NCBI GenBank assembly: GCA_024734495.1
Contig: JALMQS010000900.1
Span: 124,001-188,000 of the forward strand
Direction of reading: 5' to 3'
From: Forficula auricularia
Lineage: Eukaryota; Arthropoda; Insecta; Dermaptera; Forficulidae
Length of the DNA stretch: 64,000 bases
Of this stretch, positions 10,862 through 22,345 are shown in pieces. How positions within the stretch are numbered: position 1 is the stretch's first letter; every line of letters starts with the position of its first letter. The notes under the pieces were generated by a model, which was not told where the DNA came from, did no database searches, and saw only the letters and a list, made by a program, of their open reading frames with translations. A program made the translations under genes and the position numbers.

Positions 10862-11455
10862 ATTTATTTATATATATATTTATTTATATAAATATTTATT
10901 TATTTATATATTTGTATCTTGGTTCTATTTTGAAAACGACCATACCGATTTTGATGAAACAAAATCTATTAACAAGTTTTGAGGATGAAAAAAAGATCTG
11001 GCTAGGTCTCGGCCTCATCAAAATTCAACTTAATTGATTTTTTCTTAATTAAAGTAATTATTGATAGATGAAAATCTCAATAAAAAAAATGACTCGCTGG
11101 ATGTCAGATTAGAACCTGAGACCTCTTGCATCAGAGGCACACACTCTACCACTGGACTATAGAACTATTTTAAAAAACTTTGCTTTTTACTTTTACTAAA
11201 ATGAATATTTTTGAATTAGACTTTATTATAAGTGTGGAAATAATTGAATATATTATATATAGCTATGTATTTAATAAATAGAATTCATTGAATAAATTGC
11301 GGCTTCGCAAATTTGAAATATGGATAATTGAATTAAGCTGAAAGAAAGACAACAATTAATTTTAAATCCAGAAACATTAAATATATTAATAATTATTCCT
11401 TGGCCTCCCCCCTCCGTTCTTCTAATTAAAATTAAATATTCAATTCTCTTTTCTC
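10862..11455 (+). repeat. Right arm of the 1.2-kb inverted repeat
   Basis: It mirrors 10262-10845 and includes the tRNA-like head in reverse complement at about 11090-11160 (accactggactatag, gattagaacctgag). A short run of tttatttatata repeats separates the arms. The ORFs at 10852 and 11271 lie in this repeat and are not considered real. Confidence 0.7.
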
Positions 11456-11735
11456 CGGGCAATTATCCTTGAAATTGTCTTCCTGAAAAAATACTTGCTT
11501 GGTGAAAGTTATCACTTCTGTGCTTCTGTGCGCGTCCCGAGACGTACATATTTTTTTTAATTTTATGTTTTTATTTCAGATCCTATACGATTATTTTTTT
11601 TTATTATTATTTTACTATTTATTTTTTTATAATGTTTATCAATATGAACGAATGTGGTCAAATTGGTGTACGAGTAAACAAATATACTCATAATATGTGA
11701 ACCATTAGAAAGATAGAAGTGCAAAAACTGGGTGG

Positions 11736-12218
11736 GGGTGGGGATGGATGTGGGGGTGCAGGAGGTGAGGTGCAGTTGTGGGGGATCCCGGGGTGGGAGG
11801 CGCAGTTGGGGTGGGGTGGGGCGGAGTGGGGGTGCAGTGGTGGGGGCGAGGTGTGTGGTTTGGGGGGGGTCAGGGGTTACCGTGCATCGCTCGGTGCCTC
11901 CAGGTACTAAATAAATATACAATTTTTGCTCGTTTAATAAGAGTAGATATGTAGTCATATTAAGCAGTTTATTCAGGGGATGTATGTGGGGGGTGCAGGA
12001 GGTGAGGGTGCAGTTGTGGGGGATCCCGGGGTGGGAGGCGCAGTTGGGGTGGGGTGGTGCGGGAGTGGGGGTGCAGTGGTGGGGGCGAGGTGTGTGGTGG
12101 GGGGTGGGGGTTTCAGGGGTTACCGTGCATCGCTCGGTGCCTCCAGGTACTAAATAAATATACAATTTTTGCTCGTTTAATTAGAGTAGATATGTAGTCA
12201 TATTAAGCAGTTTATTCA
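11736..12218 (+). repeat. Two tandem copies of a 243-bp G-rich unit
   Basis: Unit 1 (about 11736-11978) and unit 2 (about 11979-12218) share gggggatcccggggtgggag, a long run of G-tracts, the hairpin-like word cgtgcatcgctcggtg, the sequence tccaggtactaaataaatat, and a tail taagcagtttattcag. The period is about 243 bp. The G-tracts are dense enough to suggest G-quadruplex potential on the plus strand. The minus-strand frame 12165-11563 is proline- and threonine-rich only because of this repeat and is not considered a gene. Confidence 0.85.
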
Positions 12219-13160
12219 GATAAGCACATTAAACATGCCTGCAGATAAAACATGTTCAGCCCATTTTTCAAGAACTTAAAAATCGAGTTACCTACTAGTT
12301 TTTGCAATGGGGTGACGATATATTCTATCACACTATCGACGCGATTTTCTAATACAGCGACCTCTAATATTGAAATGATTAACAATATTTTGCTTTGTAA
12401 TTTAATTTTACAAATAGAATGCATTTTGCTAAATCCCATTTATAGCCGAGATTCTGAATACGTTCAATAATGGATTTCTATTAAACCACAGAGACTCAGC
12501 TAATAGAGGAAAGTTAGCCAATAGAAAATTCTTCGTCTAATATCATTAAACCTAGACAGTTATTTCATTTATTTAAACGGAGATGGGTTGTTATTTCTCG
12601 TGTTACTATTGTGCTATAAACTTAATCCTGCTTTTTATTAATTAGACAATTTAATTCTTCAGAAAGAGCGCAATTTTTGTCACCTGGCTAAGTCTTTTAT
12701 ATCCCGGATTTTTCTCGCGATGAAAGATTTTCTCAAATCCTTTTTTTTCTTCTTTTATACTCGAATTAACTGAAATTCTGCTTGATTCCTTTGACAAAGA
12801 AACATTTATTAATAGCAAATCCGTGGGTGTTCATCAGTGTATTTGGAAAAAGTTGTTGCATCCCCGGGGGCTGCTTTTATGTTTATAGCGACGGCGCCGC
12901 CGGTGATAGGATAACGAAAACGAACAGAGCTTAAGACGAGGATTAAGTTTTAATGAAACACTAAGCTTTCGTGAATTTCATGCCACTCGGCAACTTTACA
13001 AATCATAAAAATTTATTAACAAAAATTGAACAAGTTGGCAAAACAGATAAAAAAGTCGGCCACTTTATTGCATATCACTTATGGTAAGTACTAACATACC
13101 AATATTAAAATTAAATAATTAAAAGTTAATTTAATTAAATGGAAATTTATTTATTTGCAT
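12219..13160. other. Stretch without recognised gene
   Basis: Overlapping 72-75-residue frames on both strands at 12212-12470 have no recognisable family. A small CpG-rich patch at about 12858-12915 (including gcgacggcgccgccggtg) stands out but has no open frame of note. Confidence 0.4.
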
Positions 13161-13164
13161 TTTG

Positions 13165-13300
13165 TTTTTGATAGACAGAGACTAAAAATAAAACCCTGTG
13201 TCTGGATTTGAACTCCTGACCTTCAAGTTACTAATTTGTTTATCAAATCATAAAGTGAAATCAATGAGGTTGCCCTCTGCTAGATGCAAATAAAAAAAAA
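13165..13300 (-). repeat. Possible tRNA-derived SINE fragment
   Basis: Read on the minus strand, gaaggtcaggagttcaaatcc contains a B-box-like gttcaaatcc, preceded by sequence that could be a degraded tRNA head. No A-box was confirmed. Low confidence. Confidence 0.3.
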
Positions 13301-13434
13301 TACATATATATACGAGGGGTGAGCCCCGACCTAATATCGTGAACACCTGTGGTTCCTAATCTTTTGTGGTCCATCTCCCCTAATTTTAATTTGAAGTAAA
13401 GTGTAAAAAAGATTTTATTATTTTCAACAATTTT

Positions 13435-13628
13435 ATTCATCATCATTGAGTATACAGTCCTAAGACTGGTTTGATGCAACAATCCGTCTCCACTCGACTT
13501 TGTCCCCCGCCAGCTATTTGACCTCTCTAAATGTCTGGCATCCCATATCCCCAATTATTTGGTTGAAATATTCTAATCTGGGTCTTCCCCTTCCCCTTTT
13601 CTTTCCCACCTCCCCTCTAAGATATCTC
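13435..13628 (-). mobile_element. LINE 3' end fragment
   Basis: On the minus strand the segment ends with accagtcttaggactgtata and a short AT-repeat tail, a common 3' end of CR1/Jockey-type LINEs. A homologous piece is at 43040-43325 in the opposite orientation. In both places the LINE tail lies next to Harbinger-like MITE sequence, so they may derive from one larger duplicated segment. Confidence 0.5.
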
Positions 13629-13631
13629 TAA

Positions 13632-13831
13632 GGGCCACAGTCGTATGTCCCAAAGTAAATGCTTTTTACCACTAACCAAGTAGATAGTAAATGGAGGGGC
13701 TGGGATAGGCCAATCAGATAACAGGAACTTTTCAGTGCGTGTCATCTGATTGGCCATCCCAGCCCCTCCATTTACTATCTACCCTTGGTTAGTGAGTACA
13801 AAGCATTTACTTTGGGACATACAACCGGCCC
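13632..13831. mobile_element. PIF/Harbinger-like MITE
   Basis: The element is an almost complete palindrome with arms of about 90 bp: gggccacagtcgtatgtccc at the left, gggacatacaaccggccc at the right. Inner arms share aaatggaggggctggga. Flanks read taa on the left and tta on the right, resembling the 3-bp TWA target of PIF/Harbinger elements but not identical. A fragment of the same family is at 43145-43218. Confidence 0.7.
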
Positions 13832-13849
13832 TTAGCAGTCCCCCCATGT

Positions 13850-14600
13850 CTCAGTGTGTGCCCCATCATCTGACCTCTTCTCTTCTTCAGACTATTTTGG
13901 AACAGCATTAATATTTGGAACGTGCCTTTTAACAATACAATGGTGGGATCTTAAAAATTCCACTTTTTAACCCCAATAAAAATTAGCTTGTTTGTCATAT
14001 TTTGTGTCAAGTCCTGTACTAGGCTTAAGAAACACCAGATGTCAATAATAAATTCATTGATTGGGGGTTTTTCCAAATTTCGACAGGCGTGGGATTTTTT
14101 CCAAGAGTGTAATTTTTAGAAAATAGGAGGGCTTGGTGATTAAGGATCTAACCAATGAGGATGTTTTAGGGAATTTCCACTCAAAAAGTCGGTCAATTTT
14201 CAAGGCAGTTATTTAGTTGCTTTTCAGTTGCCTGTTGGGTTGGAGTTGTCATTCGAAGTTGGAACATGAGAATGAGTTGAGAGATACAAGTTTTAAGCTC
14301 TCAGCCTTCAGCCATGAGAAATGTATACTTATAATTAACCAATAAAAAACCAATATTAAATAATCTCTTCTTTGAAATACATCTCTCCTCTCCTTAAATC
14401 AGCATCACGTGGAACATTCTTCGAAAAAAAACCTACAAATCGTCAACCTTTCTCTAGTCGAGAAAGTTTGCAGTCACGAACCCAGATGTTGTCATAAGAA
14501 TATTTTGGATTTGGGGGATGCACCGCATCCACAGCATCCATGGACCGCACGCCATTGATATACCTATATATATATAACGAATATAAATAAGTAAGTACAA
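13850..14600. other. Stretch without recognised gene
   Basis: No supported coding region, RNA or known repeat was recognised. Confidence 0.4.
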
Positions 14601-14619
14601 ATATATATAATTTATTTGA

Positions 14620-14858
14620 TTGAAGGAGACAATAAAAGAGTGTCTTATAAATTTTATTTATTTATAACGAGACTATAGCTTCGAGGGCTTTGCTCTCTTC
14701 ATCAGCTCTATATGATTGATTAATTTATAAATTATTTCCTGCGAATCAATTGTAATAGACTGATGAAGAGGGCAAAGCCCTCAAGCTATAGTTTCGTTAT
14801 AAATAAATAAAATTTATAATTCCAGCAGAAGACACACTCTTTTATTGTCTCCTTCAAT
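14620..14858. repeat. Inverted pair of Penelope-type tails with decayed hammerhead motifs
   Basis: The two sides share gaaggagacaataaaagagtg and its reverse complement at the outer ends. Internally they carry two facing hairpin modules: minus strand 14663-14712 (ctgatgaagagagcaaagcc, then gaagctatagtctc) and plus strand 14759-14800 (ctgatgaagagggcaaagcc, then aagctatagtttc). Both have the ctgatga box but a mutated gaaa box, so they look like inactive relatives of the motif at 55676-55720. Confidence 0.65.
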
Positions 14859-14907
14859 ATATAAAAATTCTGCTACCCTCGGCACAAAAACTTTCAATTG
14901 AATATAA

Positions 14908-15030
14908 TTTATTTGTTAGAGACTATAGTTTCGAAGGTTTAGCCTTCATCATCAATGTTTTTAATTATCAATATGTTATCTGCTATTTCTCATGGGTTCA
15001 AATACTCGATTGAATTTATTTGTTTTGACG
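14908..15030 (-). repeat. Penelope-type tail with hammerhead-like hairpin (one core change)
   Basis: On the minus strand: ttgatga, a stem II gaagg/ccttc with a six-base loop, gaaactatagtc, then tctaaca. The first core base is T instead of C, which would be expected to weaken or abolish cleavage. The following tctgctatttctcatgggtt is shared with the tails at 48780, 48890 and 57370. Confidence 0.55.
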
Positions 15031-15092
15031 TTATAGTGAGCTGGTTACAAATATTCCAAATCGCAGTTGGCCGCTTTTTATGTTGAGATTAA

Positions 15093-15607
15093 GGTAGTTC
15101 TTTCACAAATGCAAAAATACAAGAAGTCTTCGAAACTTGGAATATAAATCATTAAAAGCATAATAAACATACTGTTAAAATTTGAAAACGATTTACCACA
15201 CCAAACATGAAATAATTGCAATTAAAAATGAAATTTTTTACATATGGTAGATTGGGAAAGGTGGGAAAATGATCATTATTTTATTTTTTTCATTGAAGGA
15301 CTTTCACCATCTTGATGAAAAACTAATATTTGTTAGAATAATATATTCGGAGTAACTTAAAAAAATTGAAATTATTTACCTCGTAGTTTTGATAAAAAAA
15401 TAAAAAAAAAACATATTTGGGCGATTATTTTTAGTGGAGGGGATATAAGATCAATGGCTTGGAAACGATCCATTCATAAAGAGGATATAGTAGTGTGAGA
15501 AGTACAGTCACGTTAAAAAACATAACCTAAAATTTTAGCACCGTTCATATGTATAGAGTGGTTACGAGGCTGAAACGTTTTGTGTGGATTGTCGCGAAAG
15601 AACTACC
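15093..15607 (+). mobile_element. TTAA MITE family 1, copy 1 (piggyBac-like)
   Basis: It starts ttaa|ggtagttctttcac and ends gcgaaagaactacc followed by a worn ttaa. The family is about 450-540 bp with no coding potential. Six copies occur here, most flanked by TTAA, the target site of piggyBac elements. Internal words are caagaagtcttcgaaacttgg and tggttacgaggct. Confidence 0.8.
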
Positions 15608-15610
15608 TAA

Positions 15611-16490
15611 GAGCAGCTGATGGTTGAAATCTAATCATATTTAACACTTTCCAGAAATAATTATTCTCTCTAAAATATTTTTACGTTATATACAATATTT
15701 TCTCTATATATAAATACCATAAGTTTTTATAATGTTATAATATATACATATTTATTTGCGGTGTAATGGAAATAATATTACCTATATAAATATATTAGAT
15801 ATAATAAGTATAAAAACATACAAACTTTTATTTTTTTTGAATATGTTTATAATTATCTACAAAACTGATTTGTTTACAGATTCACAACTTTTTATTTTGA
15901 TATTAGAAATTCTTTAGTATTATAAAAACTTTATAAACAACTAATATATATAATTATAGTGAACTTGATTTTCAATCACTTGATCAGTTAGATGCCCCCT
16001 TAAAAAAATTTCTGATAATATTCATGGAGGAGGCAGATAATGTTTTAAGTCAGGTGATGTATTTCAGCGGTGCCAGATTTTTAAAAAAAATTTAAAAACA
16101 TACAAAATAAAAGATCATATGATTTTGCGGGGAATAAAATAAAAAATAATAAGTCAAAAGTCGTTTTCAAGAACAACTTAAATACTTTACTAAATACTTA
16201 TTCAAATATTAAATTTTTATAAAATTCCTTAACTCACATTGCTCGTTGATTTCAGATAGCTACTAACGATTATTAGCGAGGGTGATTACCTGAAACATAA
16301 AAGAAAAAAAGAAAAACCAAGTATTAATACCAGTGAATTAGAAAAATAAAAAATTTATTTAGATTGGAATGAAAATCAGAAAAAAAAAATTCCAAATATT
16401 TTAATATTTTAATTATTTTGACTATTTATTAAGTAAATCAAATTTCAGCTCACACAACCGTTAGAGAGCTAAGCATATAATAACAAATGA
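15611..16490. other. AT-rich stretch without recognised gene
   Basis: Very AT-rich. No supported gene, RNA or named repeat. Confidence 0.4.
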
Positions 16491-16494
16491 TTTT

Positions 16495-16715
16495 TAAAGT
16501 GATAACTTCTTTTGGCGCACCTTGCACACATTTATTTTACTTGGCAGTAAATGGAATTGAGCCGTCACGCGTCACGGTTGGTACCAATTCAAGCCACAGA
16601 TAACTCTACGGCATTAACTCTAAGCTCAAATTAATATCTTATATTTTAATTTTGGCGCTCATGTACATTTTATTTTCCTGGGCATTAAATGGGATTGAGC
16701 TATCACGTCACAGGT
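16495..16715 (+). repeat. Second copy of the cacgcgtcac repeat
   Basis: It matches 4246-4512: aagtgataacttcttttggc, ttggcagtaaatgg, a single cacgcgtcac cluster, then tttggcgctcatgtac. It has fewer CpG clusters than the first copy. No gene is seen between 16716 and 17120. Confidence 0.7.
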
Positions 16716-17319
16716 CAAAAATTTGTCTAAATTATTTTTACTATTTTTCCAGCCAAAGAATATATTATTTATGTCCCCGATATATGATAGGGACCTGACT
16801 CAATCTCATCTAATTGGCCTGGAGTAATAGAATGTCTCAGCTTCTAATAAGATTATGAATATTTTCGTCCAACTTATCCTTTCAAACCATGGCTAAGGAC
16901 GAATTTTATTCATGATTGCCTAAGGTCAATATCTTCATAAGCGGGATCTTTTTATTCAATCTGAAAATAACAAGGCCGAAATCTAATCAGATCTTTATTT
17001 ACTAAACAGAAACATTTTGGTGACAGAACAAATGACTTTATTTAAGCACTATTGTATTAATGTATTCTAGTTGTGAAAAAATTCAAAAAATTAAATATTT
17101 AAAATTAAGTAAAAAATTATTTGTCTTCAAGCTTTACCCTCCTGAAAATTTTTCGGACGCCCATGATCAAAATCCAGAAAGATAGTAAAAATTATGCTTG
17201 GATGATTTTTCTCAACATTTATAAGTAAGAAAAATAAGCTGACGTGTTCTGATGTGGCCATCCACTTGACTTTACCATACAACCTGGCCCCTCACTTATA
17301 TTTAATATTTAATAAAATT

Positions 17320-17720
17320 ATCTATATTCATGTAGGGGAGGGGGGTTAGTTTTTGCATTTTTAGACTCCTGGGGGCTCACTGATTATGTATACAAAATTT
17401 GGTTGAGTTTGGTACAAGAGCCTAAATTTTTTTTGATAAAACACCTCCCCCCACACACACACATTTTAGGCGCTTAGTTTGTGTATTTTTAGATAACTGT
17501 GGGCCCACTGATTATGTATACAAAATTTGGTTGAGTTAGGTAAATGGCTAAGATTTTTATTTTTTGACCCTACACCCCCCCCCCGCCCTTCACATTTTGG
17601 GCGGTTAGTTTTTGCATTTTTAGACTTCTGGGGCCCCACTGATTATGTATACAAAATTTGGTTGAGTTTGCACAAATAGCCTAGATTTTTAATTTTTAAC
17701 CCCCCTCCACCTCCCTTAAT
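17320..17720 (+). repeat. Imperfect tandem units with tatgtatacaaaatttgg
   Basis: About three units of 120-130 bp each carry a tttttgcatttttagac-like phrase, a gggccccactgattatgtat phrase and tacaaaatttggttgag. The same array, with the same order of phrases, is at 44870-45130, and diverged units run in reverse at 24730-24920. It forms part of the wider family-W neighbourhood. Confidence 0.7.
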
Positions 17721-19640
17721 TTTGGGTCGATATGCACCAAAGTCTAATCAGCTATTAATCTCAATTGACCAAAACTACCTGTGAAATTTGGTTTCGATAT
17801 TCACACTAGTTTTTGAGCTAGCTCGTCCACAAAAATTTGGTAACGCACAGACTAACAGACATTTTGACAAAACAATTATTATCTCAAAAAATATAATTTT
17901 TTCGATGTTCACTTATTAGAGCTTTTTTTAGAGCGAAATGCCATGGTTTCGCTCAATTTTTTTAATCAAAATAATTTCTCCCCATTTTTGAGATATTTAG
18001 AAAAAAGAAGGAAAAAACCACTTTTTTCATGCACGATTACAATACTTGACCAAACCCTGTATGGTAAAGTAAAAATTAATTGTCTTCAAAGCTTTACCCC
18101 TCCTGAAAATTTTTCTGCGGACGCCCCTGATCAAAATCCAGACAGATAGTAAAAATTATGCTTGGATGATTTTTCTCAACATTTATAAGTAAGAAACAAA
18201 AATGTTTCTAGTTAATACAACACCACGATTCGCCCGGCAATCGGAGCCAACCTAGCGTACCGAATAATGTGTATATTTTGGCTTTGCAATTTATCTGAAT
18301 AAATAATTCAAACTATGTATATTATATTTCAGATCATTCATTAAAGAAATCGTTCGTTTATTTCTCTCTTTGATAGCTAGGTAAGTCTATTTCAATTAAT
18401 TCAATTTCCATAACTAGCTATAATGAGCTAATTTAATTATTAATGATGTAATTAATTATATTGTATATAATTAAATATGAATATTATGTAAATGACAATG
18501 ATATAATTAATTTATTCGTTAAATGCTTAGAAAATTCAACCCAAGTATGATTTTTCAATATAATTTAGAAATATTATGTAAATTACTAAATATTTTTAAT
18601 ATATTTAATTCGCGGATTAAAAAAATAAATAAATACATATTTCAATCTAAAAATAACAAACTATAAGCATAAATATACTGCTGGTCGTTCATCCAATTCA
18701 GATTGTCGATGTCTAATATTTTGGCATTTCCATGTCACAAGTCACATTTATAGTTAATATCTCGTAAAATATATATCGATGTTATAAGGCTTTTTTGTAG
18801 ACCAAAATCCCATAGTTTGGCTTAATTTTTTAATCAAAATAGTTTGAGAAGTTTTTGAGATATTTCGAAAAAACGAAGAAAAAACACTTTTTTCATACAC
18901 CATTAATTGACCATACTGTATGGTGATGAAAGAATAGATTTATTGGAAAAGAATGTTTACTTACTTAATAGATTCTTTAGAAAAAATAAGAAAAACTAAA
19001 CCCTTTTTCACTCGGCACCTTCGCCAGTTAGAGTCGCACCAACTTTTTGGTCTTAATTTTAGTGTAGTCCACTTGAGTATATTCTCTCTCTATAACGAGT
19101 ATCATTTTGACCCAAGTGCATATTACAAATGGCCATTTCTAGAATAATAAAAATTAAGAAATTTATCTTGATAGCTTGAAACAGGTCTGAACTTGTATTT
19201 TGCATCCTTGGAAAAGCTTAACTCTAAAAGAAGTGAGATTATTCTATCCACCCCCTTTTTATACATTTTCCTTGGTCAGTTTCTAAGGAACAAATCGCTC
19301 ACTATCATATTTAATAATAAAAAATTTAAAAATTTTCACCAAAACTACATGTGGAATTTTGTTTAGATATTCACACTAGTTTTTGACCTAGTGCGTCGAC
19401 AAAAATTTGGTAACGTACTAACAGATATTTTGACAAAATAATTAATATATTGAAAATTTAATTTTTTTCGATATGGCTTTTTGTAGAGGAAATACCATGG
19501 TTTCGTCCAATATTTTTAATTAAAATAATTTAAGCCATTTTTTACATATTTCGAAAAAAAGCAAAAAAAAAACACTTTTTTAATGCACGATACAATATTT
19601 GACCATAACCTGTATGGTAAAGTAAAAATTACCGAGCAAC
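17720..19640. repeat. Family-W-related repeats and AT-rich DNA
   Basis: Blocks such as aaaatttggtaacgcacaga, ccatggtttcgctcaatttt and ctgtatggtaaagtaaaaat occur at 17820-18080, 18780-18920 and 19360-19630. They recur at 36480-36720 in reverse. The short frames in this interval (17943, 18953) are not considered genes. At 19631-19650 accgagcaacgctcgttccg is a broken copy of the Helitron-like hairpin. Confidence 0.5.
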
Positions 19641-19663
19641 GCTCGTTCCGTCAGCTACTTACG

Positions 19664-20158
19664 GAAGTTCTTTCGCTACAATCCACACAAAAATGTTTTA
19701 TCCTAGTAACCACTCTATACATATGAACCGTGCTAAAATTTTAGGTTATGTTTTTTAACGTGACTGTACTTCTCACAGTACTATATCCTCTTTATGAATG
19801 GCTCGATTCCAAGCCTTCTAAGCCCTCCATTAAAAATAATCGCACAAATTTGTTGTTTTTTATCAATAATTTCAATTTTTTTTTAATTACTCCGAATATA
19901 TTATTCTAAGAAATATTATTTTTTCATCAAGATGGTGAAAGTCCTTCAATGAAAAAAAATAAAATAATGATCATTTTTCCATCCTTTCCCAATCTACCAT
20001 ATGAAAAAAATTTCATTTTTAATTGCAATTATTTCATGTTTGGTGTGGTAAATCGTGTTCAAATTTTAACAGTGTGTTTATTATACTTTTAATGACTTAA
20101 ATTCCAAGTTTCGAAGACTTCTTGAATTTTTGCATTTTTGAACCAACTACCTTTAATA
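19664..20158 (-). mobile_element. TTAA MITE family 1, copy 2
   Basis: Reverse-orientation copy with worn termini (ggaagttctttcgctacaat on the left, ccaactacctttaa on the right). The inner sequence includes tatacatatgaaccgtgcta and atcaagatggtgaaagtcct as in the other copies. Confidence 0.7.
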
Positions 20159-20416
20159 ATTGAATGACAAATATTTTTTTTTTATTAGTCTCCAAGAGTA
20201 CATCAGCAATCTGCCCTGGCGGTCAATAAGCTTCTTTACAGGTTTAATGAAAAATTACATGATTTACAATGATTTTAATGATATTTCCATTGACTTATCA
20301 TTAAGGTGAAATTTGTTGGAATTATTTAACGGATTATAGTGGTGTTTCACAAAGTGGAAATAAAATTAAAAAAATTAAAAAATCTTTTAAATTATTTTGG
20401 AGATTTTTTTTTTATT

Positions 20417-20460
20417 TATCTCTATACATATTTCGGGCTATGAACCCTTCATCAGGAGGT
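20417..20460 (-). ncRNA. Hammerhead-ribozyme-like motif in Penelope tail (left arm)
   Basis: On the minus strand: stem I strand ctc, core ctgatga, one extra base (a), stem II ggg...ccc, core gaa, a self-complementary stem III atatgtat, a cleavable a, then gag pairing with ctc. This follows type I hammerhead order with the very short stem III described for Penelope-like elements. The extra base after ctgatga departs from the consensus and could affect activity. Confidence 0.55.
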
Positions 20461-20834
20461 TTAACAGAAAACTGAATATAAAATTTTTACATTGTATTGA
20501 TATTATTTTAGTACAGGGCGAGTGGGGAGGGGGGTGAGCCAATGGGCGTTGAAAGAATTGTGTGGTTGAATTTAAAGGTACGTGGAAGGGAGAAACTGGG
20601 TATTGAACAAATTGTCTGGTCAAAGTCAGGTACATTTCAGATAGGATGTCTTTGTTCGAAATTTATTTGTAAAGGATTCTGTGAATACTGATTAAAGGAA
20701 TTTGTGTAAGGGTTTTAGACTGTATAAATTTAGACAAAAGAAGAGGATATAGAAAGTTAATTCGAAGATGAGAAAAGAGGAACAAATGTTTAGTAAAGAA
20801 TGAATTTCGGTTAAATTTGGTTTATTAATAGATC

Positions 20835-21235
20835 AATTATTGTTGATTTAGTGGTTTCTAATTGGTTATTGAGAATGGGTTCATTGTGGGCGATTGCTTT
20901 CTTGATTTCAATGGATTCTAATAAATCTAGTTTGCGTCCTTTTGGGGAGAAATGTAGAATAAGGGGGCTTTCTTTAGATGGGGAATGATTGTTATCAAAT
21001 AGATGTTCAGCAAACGCTGAAACGTAACTTAGTGGTTGGGATTAGGTTTATCACTGTTCAATTGTAGTTGCTTCAGTGATCTCTTGTGTTCAACAAGACG
21101 GTTGTTGATGGATCTACCAGTTTGTCCTATGTAAAAAGCTCCACAGTCACCTTGTAATTTGTAGACGCAGCTTTTTTTCTTTGGGATCAATTTTATCTAT
21201 TTTATTGTTTACTAAATAGTAGGCTAAGTTATGTC
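20835..21235 (-). pseudogene. Penelope-like GIY-YIG endonuclease domain (frameshifted)
   Basis: Minus-strand translation gives VYKLQGDCGAFYIGQT, then GRSINNRLVEHKRSL. The VYK...FYIGQTGRS...R..EH pattern is the GIY-YIG nuclease core of Penelope-like elements, used to nick DNA for insertion. A stop and frame change follow after PNPNH, then the frame resumes with AEHLFDNNHSPSKESPLILHF and LDLLESIEIKKAIA to a natural stop before 20825. The upstream sequence LYNRHNLAYYLVNNKIDKID leads toward the RT and is cut by the inserted foldback element. Not functional as it stands. Confidence 0.75.
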
Positions 21236-21267
21236 TATTATAGAGGGCTGGGATAATATCTAATTTT

Positions 21268-22012
21268 TAACCGACTTCAAAAAAGGAGGAGGTTCTCTAT
21301 TCGACTGAATTTTTTTTTTTTTTTTTTTTTTTTTTTGTGCCTATGTTACCTCATATCTCCGCCAATTGTCAACCGATTTTGAAATTTTTTTTTGCATTGG
21401 GTCCAGTCTAGCTTCCGATTGGTCCCATTTTTTTTCGATTTTTTTCCATAGGTATTAGACCTTTTTTATTAGGTTTGTTTAGACCTAACCTCTTTGTTTA
21501 TGAACCGATTTCGATGGTTCTTTTTTTATCGAAAGGGGGTGTCTTAGGGATGGTGTCATATTAATTTGGTCAAGTTCTGATGATATGATCACTATTAATG
21601 ACATCACTAAAAAGAGAAAAATAAAAATAATTTTTAAGAAAAAATAAAAACCGACTTCAAAAAATTAAATGCAACAAATAAAATACACTAAAAGGTATAA
21701 AATAATTATTATCTTATTTAGTTACAACTAAACGACGAAATATTAACATGAAATTACTTTTTGAAGTTGGTGCCAAACATATACCTTTTATGAATCGCAC
21801 TCGACGGATCTTACTTAGTACGTTTGGCGGGTACGCTCGCTTATAGGTATAGTTTGTTTGGTACCGACTTCAAAAAGTAATTTCATGTTAATATTTCGTC
21901 GTTTAGTTGTAACTAAATAAGATAATAATTATTTTATACCTTTTAGTGTATTTTATTTGTTGCATTTAATTTTTTGAAGTCGGTTTTTATTTTTTCTTAA
22001 AAATTATTTTTA
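21268..22012. mobile_element. Foldback element, copy 1 (ccgacttcaaaaa type)
   Basis: It begins aaccgacttcaaaaaagg, then a 30-nt T-run, then the segment tgcctatgttacctcatatc. The right half is a large hairpin with arms at about 21649-21785 and 21860-21990, both ending in aaaccgacttcaaaaa or its reverse complement. It interrupts the Penelope coding sequence between the RT and GIY-YIG pieces. A near-identical copy is at 62523-63330. No protein is encoded. The ccgacttc motif is a common dispersed insect repeat; superfamily uncertain. Confidence 0.75.
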
Positions 22013-22345
22013 TGGGAAAGTATTAGTTATGGGGTTGGTGAAATTGTTGGAATAAAAAGGAAGTTTTTTATAGATTTTAATGATTGTTGGACTAATGGCG
22101 TATAGGCGGGTTGATATTTGTTTGGAAATGATTTTATTGTAGATATTATTTTTGACCTGACGGGGATAATTGTTATTTTCAGCTATTTTATGAATAACTG
22201 TTAATTCATGTCTATAATCTTCGATGTTTAGTGGAATATTAATTAGTCTATGGAACATAGCGTAAAATGCGGAGCATTTGGTGTTGTGAGGATGATTGGA
22301 AGAATATGGGATAAGTGTGTCAGTGAAATCATATAGAATATCAAA
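22010..22345 (-). pseudogene. Penelope-like reverse transcriptase, C-terminal fragment
   Basis: Minus-strand translation gives FTDTLIPYSSNHPHNTKC, SAFYAMFHRLINIPLNIED and YRHELTVIHKIAENNNYP. TDT...SSNHP..K followed by FHRLINIPL and a charged IAxNN segment fits the RT thumb region of Penelope-like elements. The piece is preceded by an abrupt junction with the plus-strand tail at about 22350-22370 and followed by the inserted foldback element. The palm/YADD region is missing. Confidence 0.7.

Noticed and set aside
11563..12165. 200-residue minus-strand ORF rich in proline, threonine and histidine
   Set aside because: It is generated by the two G-rich 243-bp tandem units and repeats itself; there is no start context or family similarity.
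20438..20635. 65-residue ORF present twice, also at 22676-22870, which looked like a conserved small protein
   Set aside because: Both copies lie in the inverted Penelope tail downstream of the GIY-YIG stop, so the similarity is explained by the repeat.
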